DNA of 64,000 nt from Dacryopinax spathularia (GCA_037974965.1 JBBPFI010000006.1:1116001-1180000), one strand, 5' to 3'. Positions 1-12,749 are shown, counted from the stretch's first letter. The notes: a model not told the origin generated them from the sequence alone. Made by a program: numbers and translations.

Positions 1-1
1 C

Positions 2-2017
2 GACAAGAAGAAGAAGAAAGGCGAAGCGACCAGCAAGGACCAGGGCGATCCTCGGAACATGGACAAGGAAGAACTCAGCGCTATCCTCAAATATGGTGCT
101 CAGAACATGTTCAAGAGCGACGACTCTCAGCAGACTCAGAAGCTCGCTGAGCTCGATCTTGATGATATTCTCAAGCATGCCGAGGACCACGAGACTGAGG
201 CTGCTACTGCTGTCGGTTCCTCGTCTTTTGGTGGCGCCGAGTTCTTGCAATCTTTCTCCGCTATCAGCGATGTCAAGGCCGACATCGAATGGGAGGACAT
301 CATCCCATTATCTGAACGTGAAAAGGCGGAGAAGGAGAAGGAAGAAGAGGAGCGGCGGAAGGAGGAGCAGAGGCTTGCTCAGGGTCGCAAGCGCGCTGCT
401 GCTCAGGTGGCCCCAGGCGCATACGAGATCGATGGCGCTGCTCCTAGTCCGCCTGCTGGCAGTAAAAAGGGCAGCAAGAAGGATGCTAAGGCGAACAGTG
501 CTAATGGCGCGCAGCGTAAGACGGCCGCTCAGAAGTCGATGGAACTGAAAGGCAAGTCATTCCCACTCATTCATGATGCCTTGATCTGACAAGGACTCCT
601 TTTTAGAGCGCGATATCCGTGTCCTCATCCGTGGGCTGCAGAAGTGGGGCGATATCCGGTTACGGTTCGAGGACATCGTCAAGGAGGCACGTCTGGACGA
701 CAAGAACAAGGACGTACTCTTGGCCACCGCCGACGAAGTCCAGAAGGTCTGCGAGGACGCGCTTGAGAAAAACCGGCAAGAGCGCCAGGCGCGCCAGGAA
801 GCAGGCGAGGTCGTCCCGCCTCTGCAGAAGAGCAAAGCAGTTCTCGTTAGCTTCCGTGGAGTTCACAATATCAACGCCGACACCGTCGTCTCTCGCATCC
901 GTGACTTGTCCCTCCTTCACAAGGAGCTCGAAAAGGTTCCCGATCCGTACTCGTGGCGGATCCCTGCGGAGCACCTTCGCCCGACTCTCAACTGGAACAA
1001 CAAGTGGGGTCCCGAAGATGATGCCATGCTCTTGGTCGGCGCTTGGAAACATGGCTTCGGCAATTGGGAAGCCATCCAAGTCGACCCGGCACTGAACCTT
1101 AACGGCAAGTTCTTCCTCGAAGAGGACAAGAAGGCTACGAAGACAGAAGGAAAAGCTGCAGACTCTTCCCAGGTTGAGGGGTCGCAACCACCTGACGCCA
1201 ACAAACTCATCCCGAACGCCATCCACCTTGTTCGTCGCGGTGATTATCTGCTCAACGTCCTGAGGGAGCAGCAGGAGAACATGAAAGCCATGCAGGCAAC
1301 CTTACGTGGAGCCAAGTTGGCCTCAACGACGAGCAAAGTCAAGACGGAGGCACCGCCGCCCCCTGTACCCGCTTCCTCATCCAAGAAGCGACCGTCCACG
1401 CCGGAACCTGCCGCGAGCGATCAGCCAAAGAAGAAGCAAAAGCGGCGACCCACGCCCACGTATACGGACTCCGAGTCATCCGACGAGGAGTGCGAATCCA
1501 TGGATGAGGGTGCTACCAAGGAAGAGCTGCGTCCTGTCAAGCAGTATCTCAAGCGCCTGCGTCACAACGATGACGAGGATCAGACGCGCGAAGAGAAAGT
1601 ACGGCATCTCAAAGAATGCCTTTCGAACATCGGCGGTCGTATTGATCAGGTCGTTGCCAACAAGGCCGCCAGTGGCGAGAACGCTCAGAAGTGGAAGAAG
1701 CATCTGTGGATGTAAGTGGCCTTCTCTTTCGATACGTGGCTCATATCTGACACTCGCCTTGCAGTTTCACCACATACTTCTGGCCCCGAGAGCACGTCAG
1801 CTGGAAGAAGCTCGAGGCTATCTATTCCAAGATGGCGGAGGCATCTCGGCCTTCTTTGAAGCGCTCTTCCGATTCGGCTGATGTGGACGAGCGCGATACG
1901 AAACGTCGCAAGACCGGTGGTGAGAAGGCCAACGGCAGTGGTCATGGGAAAGCCGCCCCAAAAACAAACGGACACGGCGTGTCCGTAAAGAAAGAGCCCA
2001 AAACGAATGGGCATTGA
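2..2017 (+). CDS. CHD1: CHD1-type chromatin remodelling ATPase, C-terminal part (5' end outside window)
   Basis: This is the C-terminal end of a CHD1-family (S. pombe Hrp1/Hrp3-like) nucleosome-spacing remodeller; the chromodomains and Snf2 ATPase lie upstream of the window. Predicted exons are 2-551, 607-1711 and 1765-2017. Exon 1 carries the post-ATPase segment with [18 protein letters not shown] and an acidic/charged stretch. Exon 2 carries the SANT-SLIDE-type DNA-binding region ([19 protein letters not shown], then [20 protein letters not shown]). Exons 2-3 carry the CHD1 C-terminal helical domain ([10 protein letters not shown] through [20 protein letters not shown]), followed by a Lys-rich tail. 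The first intron (552-606) only keeps frame with a GC donor (AG|GCAAGT), giving MELKERDIRV across the junction. The role in nucleosome sliding is family knowledge. Confidence in the family is high; the symbol reflects homology only. Confidence 0.9.
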
Positions 2018-2211
2018 AGTCAGTACTCCGAGCTGAACTCCCAACTCCTGTTATTGTGTCATAGATGAAATCCCTGTTGTAGGCCGCAGGGCTGTACTGT
2101 TTCTTTTCTTTTCGCTTTTTGTCGCCATTTGTTGACATGCTAATTGGTCTGGCCTGCTCAGAGTGTATAACTGTATTCGTAGTAGTCCTGTGCAATCTAC
2201 TCAAGGGCGCA

Positions 2212-3517
2212 TTACGCTGCCTGCCGTTCCTCTTCACTTGCATGGACCCGCACATCCTCGAAGATCGCACCGATGACTTCTATCTTGGACACCGGGTCAT
2301 CGTGTCCCAAGCCCTCGAGCTCGATGGAATGGTAGTCGATTGCATCCCCGGCTTTGCTGACAAGCTCATCGAACCATTCTGAACATGCGTCAATACGCAG
2401 GTCCTTTTAAGTCAAGAAACGACGGACTCCTCCCTTTCTCGGGGATCAAGCCGTCCTCGCTTGCCCACCAGACTTCCATCATGACCTTGTCCTGTCTGTC
2501 CGCATATGCCTTCTCGATATCGGCAACAATCTTCCGGTACCATGCCTCGTTCACTGGCCCACCTCGGCCGAGACAGAGGAGATGGTCCTGCGAGATACCC
2601 TGGATCGACTCCAGGAACGCGCATCTGTCCGCGCATTTTGACACCTCCGGCGGAGCAGCAAGCTTGACATGGAACGGCGGTTTAGGCTCGTACTTCTCCC
2701 CTTCCTTCCTGAACCGTTCGGGGAACTGCCATTCTTCATTCGCCTTCTTCTCCTTCTCGCGCTTGTCGCGATGTATAAGTCCGCTCGAGAATATGAAGGG
2801 TGTTGCGACCTTTCTTACCCATGGTAGTGTTGCGGGTAAAATAACGTGTTGGCTTCCGACGAGGGCTGACGGAATGAGTTGTAAACCGAATTGCCCGGAG
2901 ATTGCGGTCGGTACCCAAGCGGAAATCAGGTATACCCTCGGCGATGGGCCAAGGATGTCGGCATGGTTGGCCAACAAGTGCAAGACATATATCGATCCAG
3001 CTATTGTCCATTTTGTAGGCAGCAATACAAAGGTTCAATGGATGACGCACAAGAATGAGATACGAGGGAGACCCGCTTTATCCTCAGGTATTCCAGCACG
3101 CTTAGAACGTGTTCTGGGTGCCTATAAGTTTGTGCCTGTTTCCTATCGAAACGGACGAGACTCACTGGTAGACACCTCTATCCTCTCATCTAGCTCACAC
3201 CGTTCCGTGCCGCCCATGCCTGGGCGATCGACTGTGATCACCCTCACTCCCATCTTCCTCGCTCTTAGCTCAAGGTTGGGGCCGCCCACATAACGGGACG
3301 AGAATGAAGGCGGGCAGCATACGATCGCAGGAGCATCCCGTGCTCCAGCTTCGGAGAACGATACTCGCATGCCGGTGCGTGGACATCGGATGAACTGATG
3401 GAAAGCGCCATGTCCCACAAAGTCAAGGCCAGAGACGTCGGAAGGTTCGTCGAAGTTTAGCGGGGACAGTAGCGACTGGCTGCTTGAGCCCTCTAGTACT
3501 GAAGGGGGCTGCTCCAT
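2212..3517 (-). CDS. Alpha/beta hydrolase-fold protein
   Basis: A four-exon minus-strand gene: 3166-3517, 3051-3113, 2428-3000 and 2212-2378. All phases agree and give 384 residues. The N-terminal half has the strand/turn signature VRVITVDRPGMGGTE of alpha/beta hydrolases. Exons 2-3 join to form the nucleophile elbow SHSSGSIYVL, where the central Ser of S-x-S-x-G is the expected nucleophile. The likely acid is in the DGLIPEKGR segment and the likely His is in GLGHDDP near the C-terminus (exon 4). There is no signal peptide. It faces CHD1 tail to tail with under 200 bases between the stops. Substrate cannot be inferred; the family includes esterases, peptidases and epoxide hydrolases. Exon 4 is supported only by the His-containing reading frame and a CAG acceptor at 2379-2381. 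Confidence 0.8.
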
Positions 3518-4253
3518 GCTGATATGGTCTTTGAAGAGGATGCAGGAGGAATAACCTAGTTGTATTTAAGGACAGTATAGAGTGTGCGGTACATCGTCGC
3601 CGAACGTTCCCGCCCATCGCGCAGTACTGCGGCTACTGCTGAACACCGCTCCGTTACCTCGCTTATGTAAGCAAAGCAAATCAGTTTGGTTGCAGGTGCG
3701 CCGTACCAGGCGGATTTAAGCAGTTACCGTAAGTCGAGTATGACTGCGTTTATTGCGCCAGCTGTTTAACCCAATCTCTTATTTAGCTAGCGATTGACAT
3801 GGGGAGCAGCGTAACTTGGAGCTAATTCCGCAGAAAAACGGAACGTCTGGAATGCGCACATCGACTCTCGGCCGGCAATATGACCGGCTGGCAGCCTGAG
3901 AGGTCGGGCAATTCCATCCATGGAACTGTCAGGACTCGGTCTTCCAATTTGCCTCCCTAACGAGGCAAAGAAGTGAATCATAATGAGTACAAGATAGGAT
4001 AATGTTAGGACATGATCGTGACGGCGTACTGTAGAGATGCGGCGGTGAAACATCAGGAAGTTACACGAACACTGCGAGCCCTGAGTCCGGCGATTGACGG
4101 AAATCATCCGCATCCCCGCCGGGAGCAGAGAATGCGGCTTTGGATCTTCTCGTTTCCAATTGGCCTTCTTAGCACGCAAATGCATTTTCCTCTTGCACGG
4201 TATTGTCGAAGTCTCGTCCCCATCCAATCCATCCAATCATAAAATAGCATCAA
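3518..4253. other. Intergenic, divergent promoter region
   Basis: This stretch separates the minus-strand hydrolase from the plus-strand AlkB-like gene. No convincing coding sequence was found. The many short overlapping frames lack splice or domain logic. It probably holds both promoters. Confidence 0.5.
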
Positions 4254-7200
4254 ATGGGTGCCAAAAAGGACGTTGAAGAAGCGCTGAGCATGTGCCAGGC
4301 TTTGTCGGGAGGTCTGCTCGACGATCGCTTTACGGAATTCAAATGGGGAAACGCTCCCACCCTGTCTAATACTCGTGCCGGTATCGGTTACGTACGACCG
4401 CCAGACGCAAACTGGTTCAAAAATCTGGCACACGATCTGTGCCCTGACGATGCATCCGTGCTCTCGCCGGTGAGTTCAGCCGAATGTATGCGTCCGCGGA
4501 GAACTTATTGCACTGGCATGCGGTGCGCTCTCAGAACCCCGCCGTACTTCTCGCGATCAAATGGGTTAATAAGAGTCTTTACGTTGACAAGGCAACGCCG
4601 ACACCGAAGGAATTCGCCGACGGAAATCGGGTTGCAGACTTCCCTTGTTACGTCGAAGTTCAGTGGTTTCTTTGGTGCGGGGATAGAGCGGGTGCAGAAC
4701 GCGCCCTTAACCAGGGGCGAAAGAAGACAGGGTACAAAGCGCAACAAGCGGCTGCAACTGCCATTGCTTCTGCCGAGCCATCCATAGCCATTGCTTCGGT
4801 GGATAAAGGTGCCTCGCCAGAGACAGCTTCCCTGCACCCTCCCACCACCCCCAGTAAGCTAGTGGCTGCTCGCTCTGTCAAGCCTACTGCCAAGGCCAAA
4901 GGTGCGTGTTGTCTATATTTTTGTCTCATAAGGTTCACGAAGTGATATTAGCCATGGGAGAGCAAGTCGCTAAAGGCAGGGGGATGAAGTCAAGAGGACT
5001 CGCATCTCGAAGTGGGTAGATCCCAATATCTTCGTACACAACATTGTTCTACTTTCTTCCGCAGACACTACAAAGTCTCAAGGACGGTTGACCGTGAAGA
5101 ACATCAAAGAGATTGTAAAGAAACCACTTCGAGTTACACTAGGCAAATCTGTGGCGAATGGCAAGAAGAAGCGGGAACGAGAAGAGGACGAACAATGGAT
5201 CGACGAACCCAGTCCTACGAAGAAACTGAAACAAGATCATGGTCAGTCCCTTATCATCAAGCTCCGGGTGCCAGGCCGAGCACATACGCTCGCTGTCGTT
5301 CGGGCCTCCGAGCGAGATAGCGATGTTGCTAAGAGTCGTACGAAAACGGCTGGAGCTATTCGATCAAAGGCAAAGGACTCGGACGGACCCACGTTGGAGA
5401 CACCTCCACGGATTGTTCCGGTAAGGCATTTCTAGATTGTATGCCTCGGGCCCGAGTTCGCTGACTGTTACACGCAGATTCGCGATAGCAATATCCAACG
5501 CATCTTACGGAAGGCCGCCTCTACTGCTCAGGAAGATCTCGCTCTCGAAGCGAGCTCATTACGAGAGCGTCCTGGCCAAATCCTACGGGACATTGAGGAC
5601 CCCTTCAAGTTGCCCACTGTGTCGTGTACGGTTACGCCGTCGGCTCGGATGGACTTGGCAGGCCGTTCGACCGGCATACGAGGGAGAACGGACGCGGTTT
5701 TCGATACCAGACCACTCGTCCAATACAGACCGCCAATCTGGACATTTGTGAGTCATGTTGCATGGAATCGAAATGCAAGGGTTGACAACCAGACAGGGCC
5801 GACAAGCGCTTTGCGAATCCCTTCCTTACTTCCGCGCTACGGAATCCGGCTTGTATTTCAAAGGTAGAGCGGCGATGGGTTACCTCATCGACGGTTGTCC
5901 GAGCGAGTCGGTGACTGTTCCACCTTCCGATATCCAGTCTAACAGTATGCCATAGACGCGATATGTGGGGTTCGGACGGTCGAGTAATCATCTCTCATGG
6001 GTATGCTGAATCTCCACTGATCTTGCAATGGTTATGGCTGACCCATCCCTCTAGAGGTGGACACGCGGATACCGACGCGGACGGAAAATTGGAACTTGTA
6101 GCCGATCAGCAGGAAGAAGACGCTCGTATCCGAGCACTCCTTGCCACCATGCAAGATAAGAGACCCGTTGTGCTCATCTTGGGCCGCAAAAGTCGACTGC
6201 CGCCATGGAGAATTGAGTGTGACTACGCTGTTCTAGGCTACTATCTTATCATTGACCACTGGGTACGCTTGCTTATCTCGAGACCACTCTCGTTTTTCAT
6301 CTCCATTATTAGGTTGAGTTGGAAGGTGTAGAAGGGAACAAGCGGTTCAAGTTCAAGTTTCAATGGCTTGCCAGCCAGGGCTCTCCGTGGTGGTTGACCG
6401 GGAAACGCATTGCGGGTGGATGGCAGCCCAACGTGAACGATCGGAAGGACCTCGAGAAACTGCGCGCGGAGACTATCCAGCTCAAGAAAATGGGTGCCGT
6501 GCAGGTCAATAATCCTTGGCGTGACCGTCAGATGGTGCCCATGTCATCAAACACCTTGGCGATGGACGATGTAGGAATGAACGACATCGCCTCAGTGCTC
6601 GACCGACTCGTCGCCTTCAGTACTGACCACTTCGATGAGAATGAGGACGCCCAGTCTTTCTTTGGCTTGGCCGACGGCTTACAAGCAGAAGATTCCTTGG
6701 AGAATAAGACAACACTCACTGCGATCGCCGCTCCGGTGGAAACATCTGCTCCTGCACAGTCAAAGATACCGGTAGTTTTGCATGAGGAAGCATTGCCGTC
6801 GGAGAACCCATTCGGCCCGTGCAAAGGCAATTCTCTTGGTATACTGGCGCAGGAAGAGCCGCCTTCACCATTCGCATACTCCGAGCCAGCTGTTTACAGC
6901 GTCCCCCTGCGAAATGAAGACGATACGTCATGCGTCATGCGCACCGCTATGGCTTCGCCTGGACGAGAGATACCTCGCCCGCTACCCTTGTGTAGCTTGC
7001 CTGATCTAAGCCCGATGACAATCGAGCAAGCGCCGAGTCGCCGTCGACTACCGGCAACGTAGGTTACATGCTCGACCCTGAATCTGAACTGACAAAAATG
7101 CGTAGAACTCCCGAGGAGCTACGCAGTCTCTTCGGCCTCCCTAAGGCGAAGCCCGTTGTGAAGACCGCCAAACTGTAAGAATTCGTTGACGTTCGGCGTG

Positions 7201-9198
7201 CTCATTGGTCTCATGGATGCCCTCAGAGTCGGACAACCTCTCTCTTTTCGTTGTACGGCCTGCCAAAAGCGTTCGCCCCACGTGTACACTATCGGAAAAA
7301 TCTGTCTCAATACGGAATGCAAACAACGATATTGGAAAGTAAGTGCTCCATATTACTCTTGGTGAAACAGAGCGATTTAGAGGACTTTGCAGAGGCTGAC
7401 CTCTGCGGGATTCGAGCGCATACCTCACAACATGAAGCTTGAGTTTGAGCCATCCTTTTTGGAGTGTGTCACCGTGACCGGGGACTGGGATCCCCCGCCT
7501 CTTGCGCCTCCACCTCCGATGACTGCAGAGCAGCTGCAAAGGGGCCTCACTACCAGCCGAGCTGGTTGGAAAGGGTGGCATTGCACGGACTGTGGAAGAC
7601 TCAATCAACGGTATTCTCTCGGCTAGCTCACACGGGTGGCTCTCTGCTGACCGGTCCCTCAGACGGCACTTTCGCGGTTGGGAATGTCGGGAATGCGGTG
7701 TAAGGATTTCCCTTCTCAGTGGTGGTTATTACTGACCGTGGTGCACAGAACGCGCTCACTCCAACGCCCGCCCGTCACGACATCCGAAATCTGAAGGGTT
7801 GTGTCATTCGTCATGGCGTTCCCGCTTGCTACATCAACCTTGATGTGGTAAGACAGCGTCGGCAATACTTTACCATCGGCAAGAAATATCGTGTTACAGT
7901 ATATGAAATCGCCGATTGCGAGTGGGTGCCTTGCAGTTTTGCAGTTGCTCTCGACTTACGGCATGCACTTTAGGAGCATCATCTATCATCTACGGCCGCA
8001 GGTACCCATGGGGGAGGCGGACCCCGCCGACGACTTATTCCACCGCTTATTGGCTGAGATGCAGGAAAAGAATCTGCTTCATCGCTATCCTGCTCGCCAT
8101 GTGAGTTGATTGTATCCGAAAGCTGCTGAGCTGACGCATCGCCAATAGACTGCACGTGAGTGCCGTACAGGGGGCCTGAAAGGGTTGACTGACCGAGATT
8201 TGCAGTGAGGGGCGAGATGCTTAGCCAGCATTTCTTATGCAACGGTGAGTGTAAGCCTTTTCATACTAGAGTCCGACCTGATTTATCACAACAAAGCTGG
8301 TACACACTACAAGTACCTTACCAACACATCCACAACTCCGTTTGAAGCGTGCCCGCAATCGATGTTGGACGCTCGGATGACGTGAGTGCCAGCAGCCCCG
8401 CCAGTTACAAACGGTTAAAGTGTTGTCTAGCGTTTTGAATGCTGCCAGGGATGTCCTAACGGAGGACCCGATGTTTAACGAGATGCTAACAGTTGCATAC
8501 ATGGACGAGCAGCACATGGCGGCAAGTCTGTGGTGTATCACGAAACGCTGGAATACTAACAAAGTTGCGTAGTACCACGATGACGGAGAACCTGGTTTAG
8601 GACCCATAGTAGCTTCCCTCAGCCTAGGGTCGCCAGCTGTGATGTCCTTCAGGGCGAAGAAGAACAAGAATGGCACATTTGCTGAGGAAGAGTCCGATGA
8701 AGAAGAGGAGGACGAAGACGTGTTCGCGAATGATGATGTTGATGACGACGGATGGCAGAGCGACGGCAGTGCACCGTCCGGCGAAGCCTCCGAGACCAGC
8801 AGTTACGAAGACAGCGAGGACAGTGCCGACTTCCAGTATGAGGACGAAACCGCCGCCGGAAGAAGGAAGTTGAGGAAGGCGTGTCTTGTCCTGAACCTGA
8901 CGCACGGTGTATGTCTCTCCCTAGTCATTCTTGCAATTCCTGACTCCTGCAACAGGATGTGCTGGTCATGCACGGTCGAAAGCTGCATGATATGTACCAT
9001 GTGAGTTGCAGACGTTTCTGTGGTAACCGTTGACCGACTGATTGGGGCACAGCACAAAGTCGACCCCATGGGTTTCCGTTTTGCCTGCACCTCGCGCTAC
9101 ATTGCAGATGTGAGTAAGCATGTCGGCTGAGGCCGTGCCACCAGGGTTGGAGCGCGGGTGCCTGCCGCTCTGACGTTCTCGCTCCACTGCGAGTATGA
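4254..9198 (+). CDS. AlkB-like 2OG-Fe(II) dioxygenase with internal Cys4 zinc modules (multi-exon)
   Basis: A long intron-rich gene. The N-terminal exons are charged and Lys-rich (around 4484-5410). A middle region follows (PLVQYRPPIW, LCESLPYFRATESGLYFKG, then DYAVLGYYLI and FKFKFQWLASQGSPWW). Two Cys pairs that look like zinc ribbons lie near 7240-7340 and 7570-7700 (WHCTDCGRLNQR, FRGWECREC). The C-terminal part is an AlkB-type oxygenase: NAGTHYKY, then YHDDGEPGLGP (iron-binding H-x-D), LSLGSPAVMSFR, an acidic insert of about 65 residues at 8690-8880, and a distal LHDMYHHKVDPMGFRFACTSRYI with the second His and the 2OG-binding Arg. The 3' end is either a short read-through (stop near 9130) or an exon after a 35-base intron (stop TGA at 9196-9198). 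Substrate is unknown; nucleic-acid demethylation is typical of AlkB proteins but is not shown here. Introns are too numerous to place each edge. Confidence 0.7.
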
Positions 9199-9202
9199 AA
9201 AG
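9193..9202. repeat. Left copy of 10-base target site duplication
   Basis: GTATGAAAAG is identical to the copy at 9760-9769 on the other side of the miniature element. It contains the candidate TGA stop of the spliced form of the AlkB-like gene. Confidence 0.8.
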
Positions 9203-9759
9203 GAGCGAATGACCCGGATGACCCCTTCGGCCCGCATAACTGCCTCGGATGACCCCATCGGCGGGAATATGCCTCGGATGATCCCTCCTAAGGGTCTTTA
9301 GGGCAAAAATAAGCGCTTTATGGTCTCTCTTTCGTGTAAAAGACACCTATATATTACTCAAAACATATAGTATTAAAGGTTCCGAAAGCTAGTGGGAAAA
9401 GACACTGTGTTGAGGCATTTTAAATTGATTGGGAGCAAAGCAGTTTTATTACAACTTAAGGCTTGATAAGTCGGCTAGAAACCCCATACACCGGTAATTG
9501 TTGCAGGGTATTTGATTGTGTGGGCTAACTCTTACTTAAAGTTTTTATTGCTAATGAAATGTCGGGCCAGTGCTCTTTTTCGTCATTTGCTCAACATATA
9601 TTTTCGCTCAAAAAGCTGTACCTTGAAGAGTTAAAGCAACAAAATGGAAATTTAGTCACACTTAAAGACCCTTATAAAGGATCATCCGAGGCATATTCGC
9701 CGCGAAGGGTCATCCGAGGCAGTTATGCGGGCCGAAGGGGTCATCCGCGTCATTCGCTC
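9203..9759. mobile_element. Non-autonomous Mutator-like (MULE) miniature element, 557 bases
   Basis: The ends are long imperfect inverted repeats of roughly 100 bases. The left end starts GAGCGAATGACCCGGATGAC and the right end is its near reverse complement, finishing in GTCATTCGCTC. Both arms contain the phrase GCCTCGGATGA and its complement. A direct repeat GTATGAAAAG flanks the element at 9193-9202 and 9760-9769, a 10-base target duplication. Long inverted repeats with 8-11 base duplications are typical of Mutator superfamily elements. The interior is AT-rich and has no transposase, so it must rely on a source element elsewhere. The near-perfect duplication suggests a fairly recent insertion. 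It lies directly against the stop codon region of the AlkB-like gene. Confidence 0.8.
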
Positions 9760-9769
9760 GTATGAAAAG
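9760..9769. repeat. Right copy of 10-base target site duplication
   Basis: GTATGAAAAG matches 9193-9202 exactly and marks the right edge of the inserted miniature element. Confidence 0.8.
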
Positions 9770-11791
9770 CGAGGTAGAATGCCGTAGTCCCTTATAGGCC
9801 TGAAAGCCGGTGCTCTCCCACCAGCACTGTACTGCTGTATACTGTACATGAATCTATCTCGATCCCCAGTCTTCAAGAATACATTCGATCCCTACAGGGG
9901 CACCGCAACTCTGTCCCTGGTTACTGGCGTGCACATGTGGTCAGCAACCCCCTTGCTGCTGTCCGCAGTGACGTCAAAAAGAGGAGCGGCAGACCCCTGC
10001 ATGCGTGGGATCATTTAAGGGACAAGGACCCCTTTCCCGCGAGGGGAAGGAGGAGGAAGGATCGTCCACTTCAGAAGGTTTAGGGGATTTAGGGGACTTT
10101 CTCCTTACGATCTAGGGGACGTTGTGCTTATGGTTTTTGGGGCCTCTCGCTAGAAGCATTGGGCTACCGCCCCACAAAAGTGTGCCGTGATTGTCGTCGA
10201 TCTGTGGAGTTTTGGAGGGCGCGAAGCACGACTCGTCAAACCAAACGTCCTTTGGATCGTAGGCGAGAGCAGGCATCGAAGTCACCTAATCGGATATGGC
10301 AAGTTACCCGCTAGGGAAGCCCTTGGCGGTGGTGAAGGGACAAGCTCGGAGCACAAGGGACCCAGCCACGCAGGGTCGTCCTGTCAGTCCGTGGGGTCGG
10401 ACGCAGAAACCCGCTGGCTTCGTGCCTTCCGACTGTGTCAAAACTCGGCGAGAGATCGGCGCGGCCACACCGGCTCGTCCGGTTATGGCATTCTCACGCC
10501 CATGCTATATATGGAGCTAAACGCCGACATCCTATTCTTAGGAGTGTAGTAGTGTGACGAGGGAGTGCATCGCTGGACGGACAGCGGTCTGCTTTGGTGC
10601 AAGGTCACCGGGCTTTTGGAGAATGACAGCCTGTCTCCTGAAAGGTCTCGCTAAATGAGCATGTCAACCGTGATAAGCCCTGCTTATCCATGGGAACGCA
10701 GCTCTAAATCTATCACGAACCCTTGACAGGATCCCACGAAGGAGGAAAATGCCTCGTGATTGGTTGATCATATTGGCCGCGGTTGTTGAGTCCAACCTTG
10801 GTTGTCATTCGATGATGGTCAGCAAATGACGATCGAAAGCAAAAGAACGCGGCGTCGTTGATGCGCTACATCATCGTGCGTGTGATCCCTGAATGGATCA
10901 GGGCTGGCTGATCGACGGCGTCGGGCCGGGCCCTCGGGTGGACTACGTCATGTGCCCGTGGTTGATTACGGAAGATAGAAAGTCCATCTCGTGGCTGGAC
11001 GAAGCCGATAGCAACTTTGTCTCTTTTGGCCAGTTTACAAGCGTGGGCGTGGATGTTAAGAGAATCGAGCACCACGTCGCTGAGCTGAGTAGTGTCGTGC
11101 TGTCAAAGGCTGATGTATGCGGCCGCCGTAAATTTGGTCGCGCATGTTTAGTGTTTCACCGCCGAATGTAAGGACGCGACCCCTGTCCTCACAACGGCAG
11201 GGCGTACGAGAATAAGACATTGCAATTGAGAAGCAGGGGAAGGGGGCCAGCAGAGGGGTGCAAAAGACGTCATCGATGCTTCTGAACGTGTCGAGCGCAG
11301 TGCCGAGAGGGACTTTGGCCGAGTGTTGCAGCGAGGGATGGGGGCAAAACGGGGAAGCAAAGGAGGCAAAGGGTAGCTGCCCTTAAGTTGGGTGTCTAGG
11401 CCAAGGACTTGTTCGGGCATGAGGGGTGCCGATATCCCAAAGTGATGCCCTGAAGTTGTCCGGGGTCCTTTGTTTCCGTGTACCCCGGAAGCAGGTGTGG
11501 GTTGTATGGACCCGGCCGGGAACCAGCCGCTGTCCCCCCATCTCCCCCTTGTGATTTGCCCTTTTGCGACTCCCCCCTCCGCCCGTCTCTCCCCTTTTGC
11601 TTGCTGTGTGGTGCTTTATCCCACGCATACATTCGGGTCCATCGTCCATCCCCTCCTTGGTCTCGCCCGTCATATCCCACCGCTGGCTCACCCTCGCATT
11701 GACCACCATCCTCTCACCCCTGCTGCTCTCTCCTTGCCGCCGTTTTTCATCACTCCCCCTTCGTCTACTTGGACGTTGAGCTCTGTCGGCG
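9770..11791. other. Gene-poor stretch, no supported gene
   Basis: About 2 kb between the miniature element and the zinc-finger gene. Frames at 10187-10549 and 10893-11171 have no recognisable motif and no consistent splice partners. The last 300 bases are strongly CT-rich on the plus strand (11540-11790), as expected of a promoter and 5' leader for the next gene. Confidence 0.5.
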
Positions 11792-12749
11792 ATGACTCCA
11801 CTCTCTTTTGAACGCAACGGGCAACGCATCTCAATCCTAAACCCGCTGGATGAGCTACCGCCACCCCCGCCTTCATCCACCAGCGAATACTTTGGCAGCG
11901 ATGAAGGCAGCATTCGTTCGCTTACAGAGGCACCGTCAACCATCCGCGATACGCTCTCTCCCGCACCCAAGAACGGCTCGCCGTCGCAGGGATCGACGAG
12001 AAAATTGCACCAGTGTGGTGTATGCCTCAAGTGCTTCACGACCTCAGGTCATCTGACTGTACGTACCTTTGCGCAGCATCTATCTACACATGCTGATCCA
12101 TCGACTATGTCATGCAGAGGCACGCCCGCATCCACTCAGGTGTCAAGCCCCATGTTTGCCCTTACCCCGGTTGTGATAAGGACTGCAGCAGACTTGACAA
12201 CCTGATTCAGCAGTGCGTTGCCCTTTCTTGCCTCGCCCCTCATACCGTTCCCGGCGGCCCCCAAATCCCTGATATATGCGTGCTAATTTTGCACGCAGCT
12301 ACCGTGTTCACCTGCCAAAGGAGGACAGGGGCCGTGGCAACCCATACATCCGCGCGTGCATGCTCGACCTTCCCGTGCCTGTCGTTGTACCTCCCTCTCA
12401 ACAAGGTACCGTCACCATAGAACGGTCTACTCCCGCTGGCAGCCCCAGCAGGCCCATCAAGACTGAGCAGAAGCCCGTCAAGCCTGAACATCTGCCTATC
12501 TCCATGAACGCACCTCTTCAATCGTCCGTTCGGAGAATGTCCTTCGCGCGTGAGGAGCGTCTTCCTGCACCGCTCTCGCCAATCGACTCTCGCCTACCGC
12601 AATTGGTCTCACCGACCGAATCCACGATCAGCACCGCACCCAGCAGTGCACTCGTGACACCTCCCGATGAGGAAGACGCAAAGCTGCTCGCTTCTCTCTG
12701 GCAAAGGCCCAGCTACCCTCACAAGGAGTCTTTCCTCCGGGGTAACTAG
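11792..12749 (+). CDS. C2H2 zinc-finger transcription factor
   Basis: Three exons (11792-12058, 12118-12212, 12299-12749) join in phase to 270 residues. The two adjacent C2H2 fingers are split by introns. Finger 1 is HQCGVCLKCFTTSGHLT followed by RHARIH, and finger 2 is CPYPGCDKDCSRLDNLIQ followed by HYRVH. Finger 1 has a shorter Cys spacing (C-x2-C) and finger 2 has C-x4-C, as in several fungal stress and developmental regulators. The N-terminus is Pro/Ser-rich. The C-terminus is Pro/Ser-rich with a VKPEHLPISMNAP stretch and is probably disordered and regulatory. It should act in the nucleus as a sequence-specific DNA-binding protein; target genes cannot be read from the sequence. A CT-rich leader precedes the ATG. 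Confidence 0.85.

Noticed and set aside
10187-10549. Open frame of 120 codons on the plus strand
   Set aside because: No domain, no splice partner, poor codon pattern, and the flanks are also non-coding in character.
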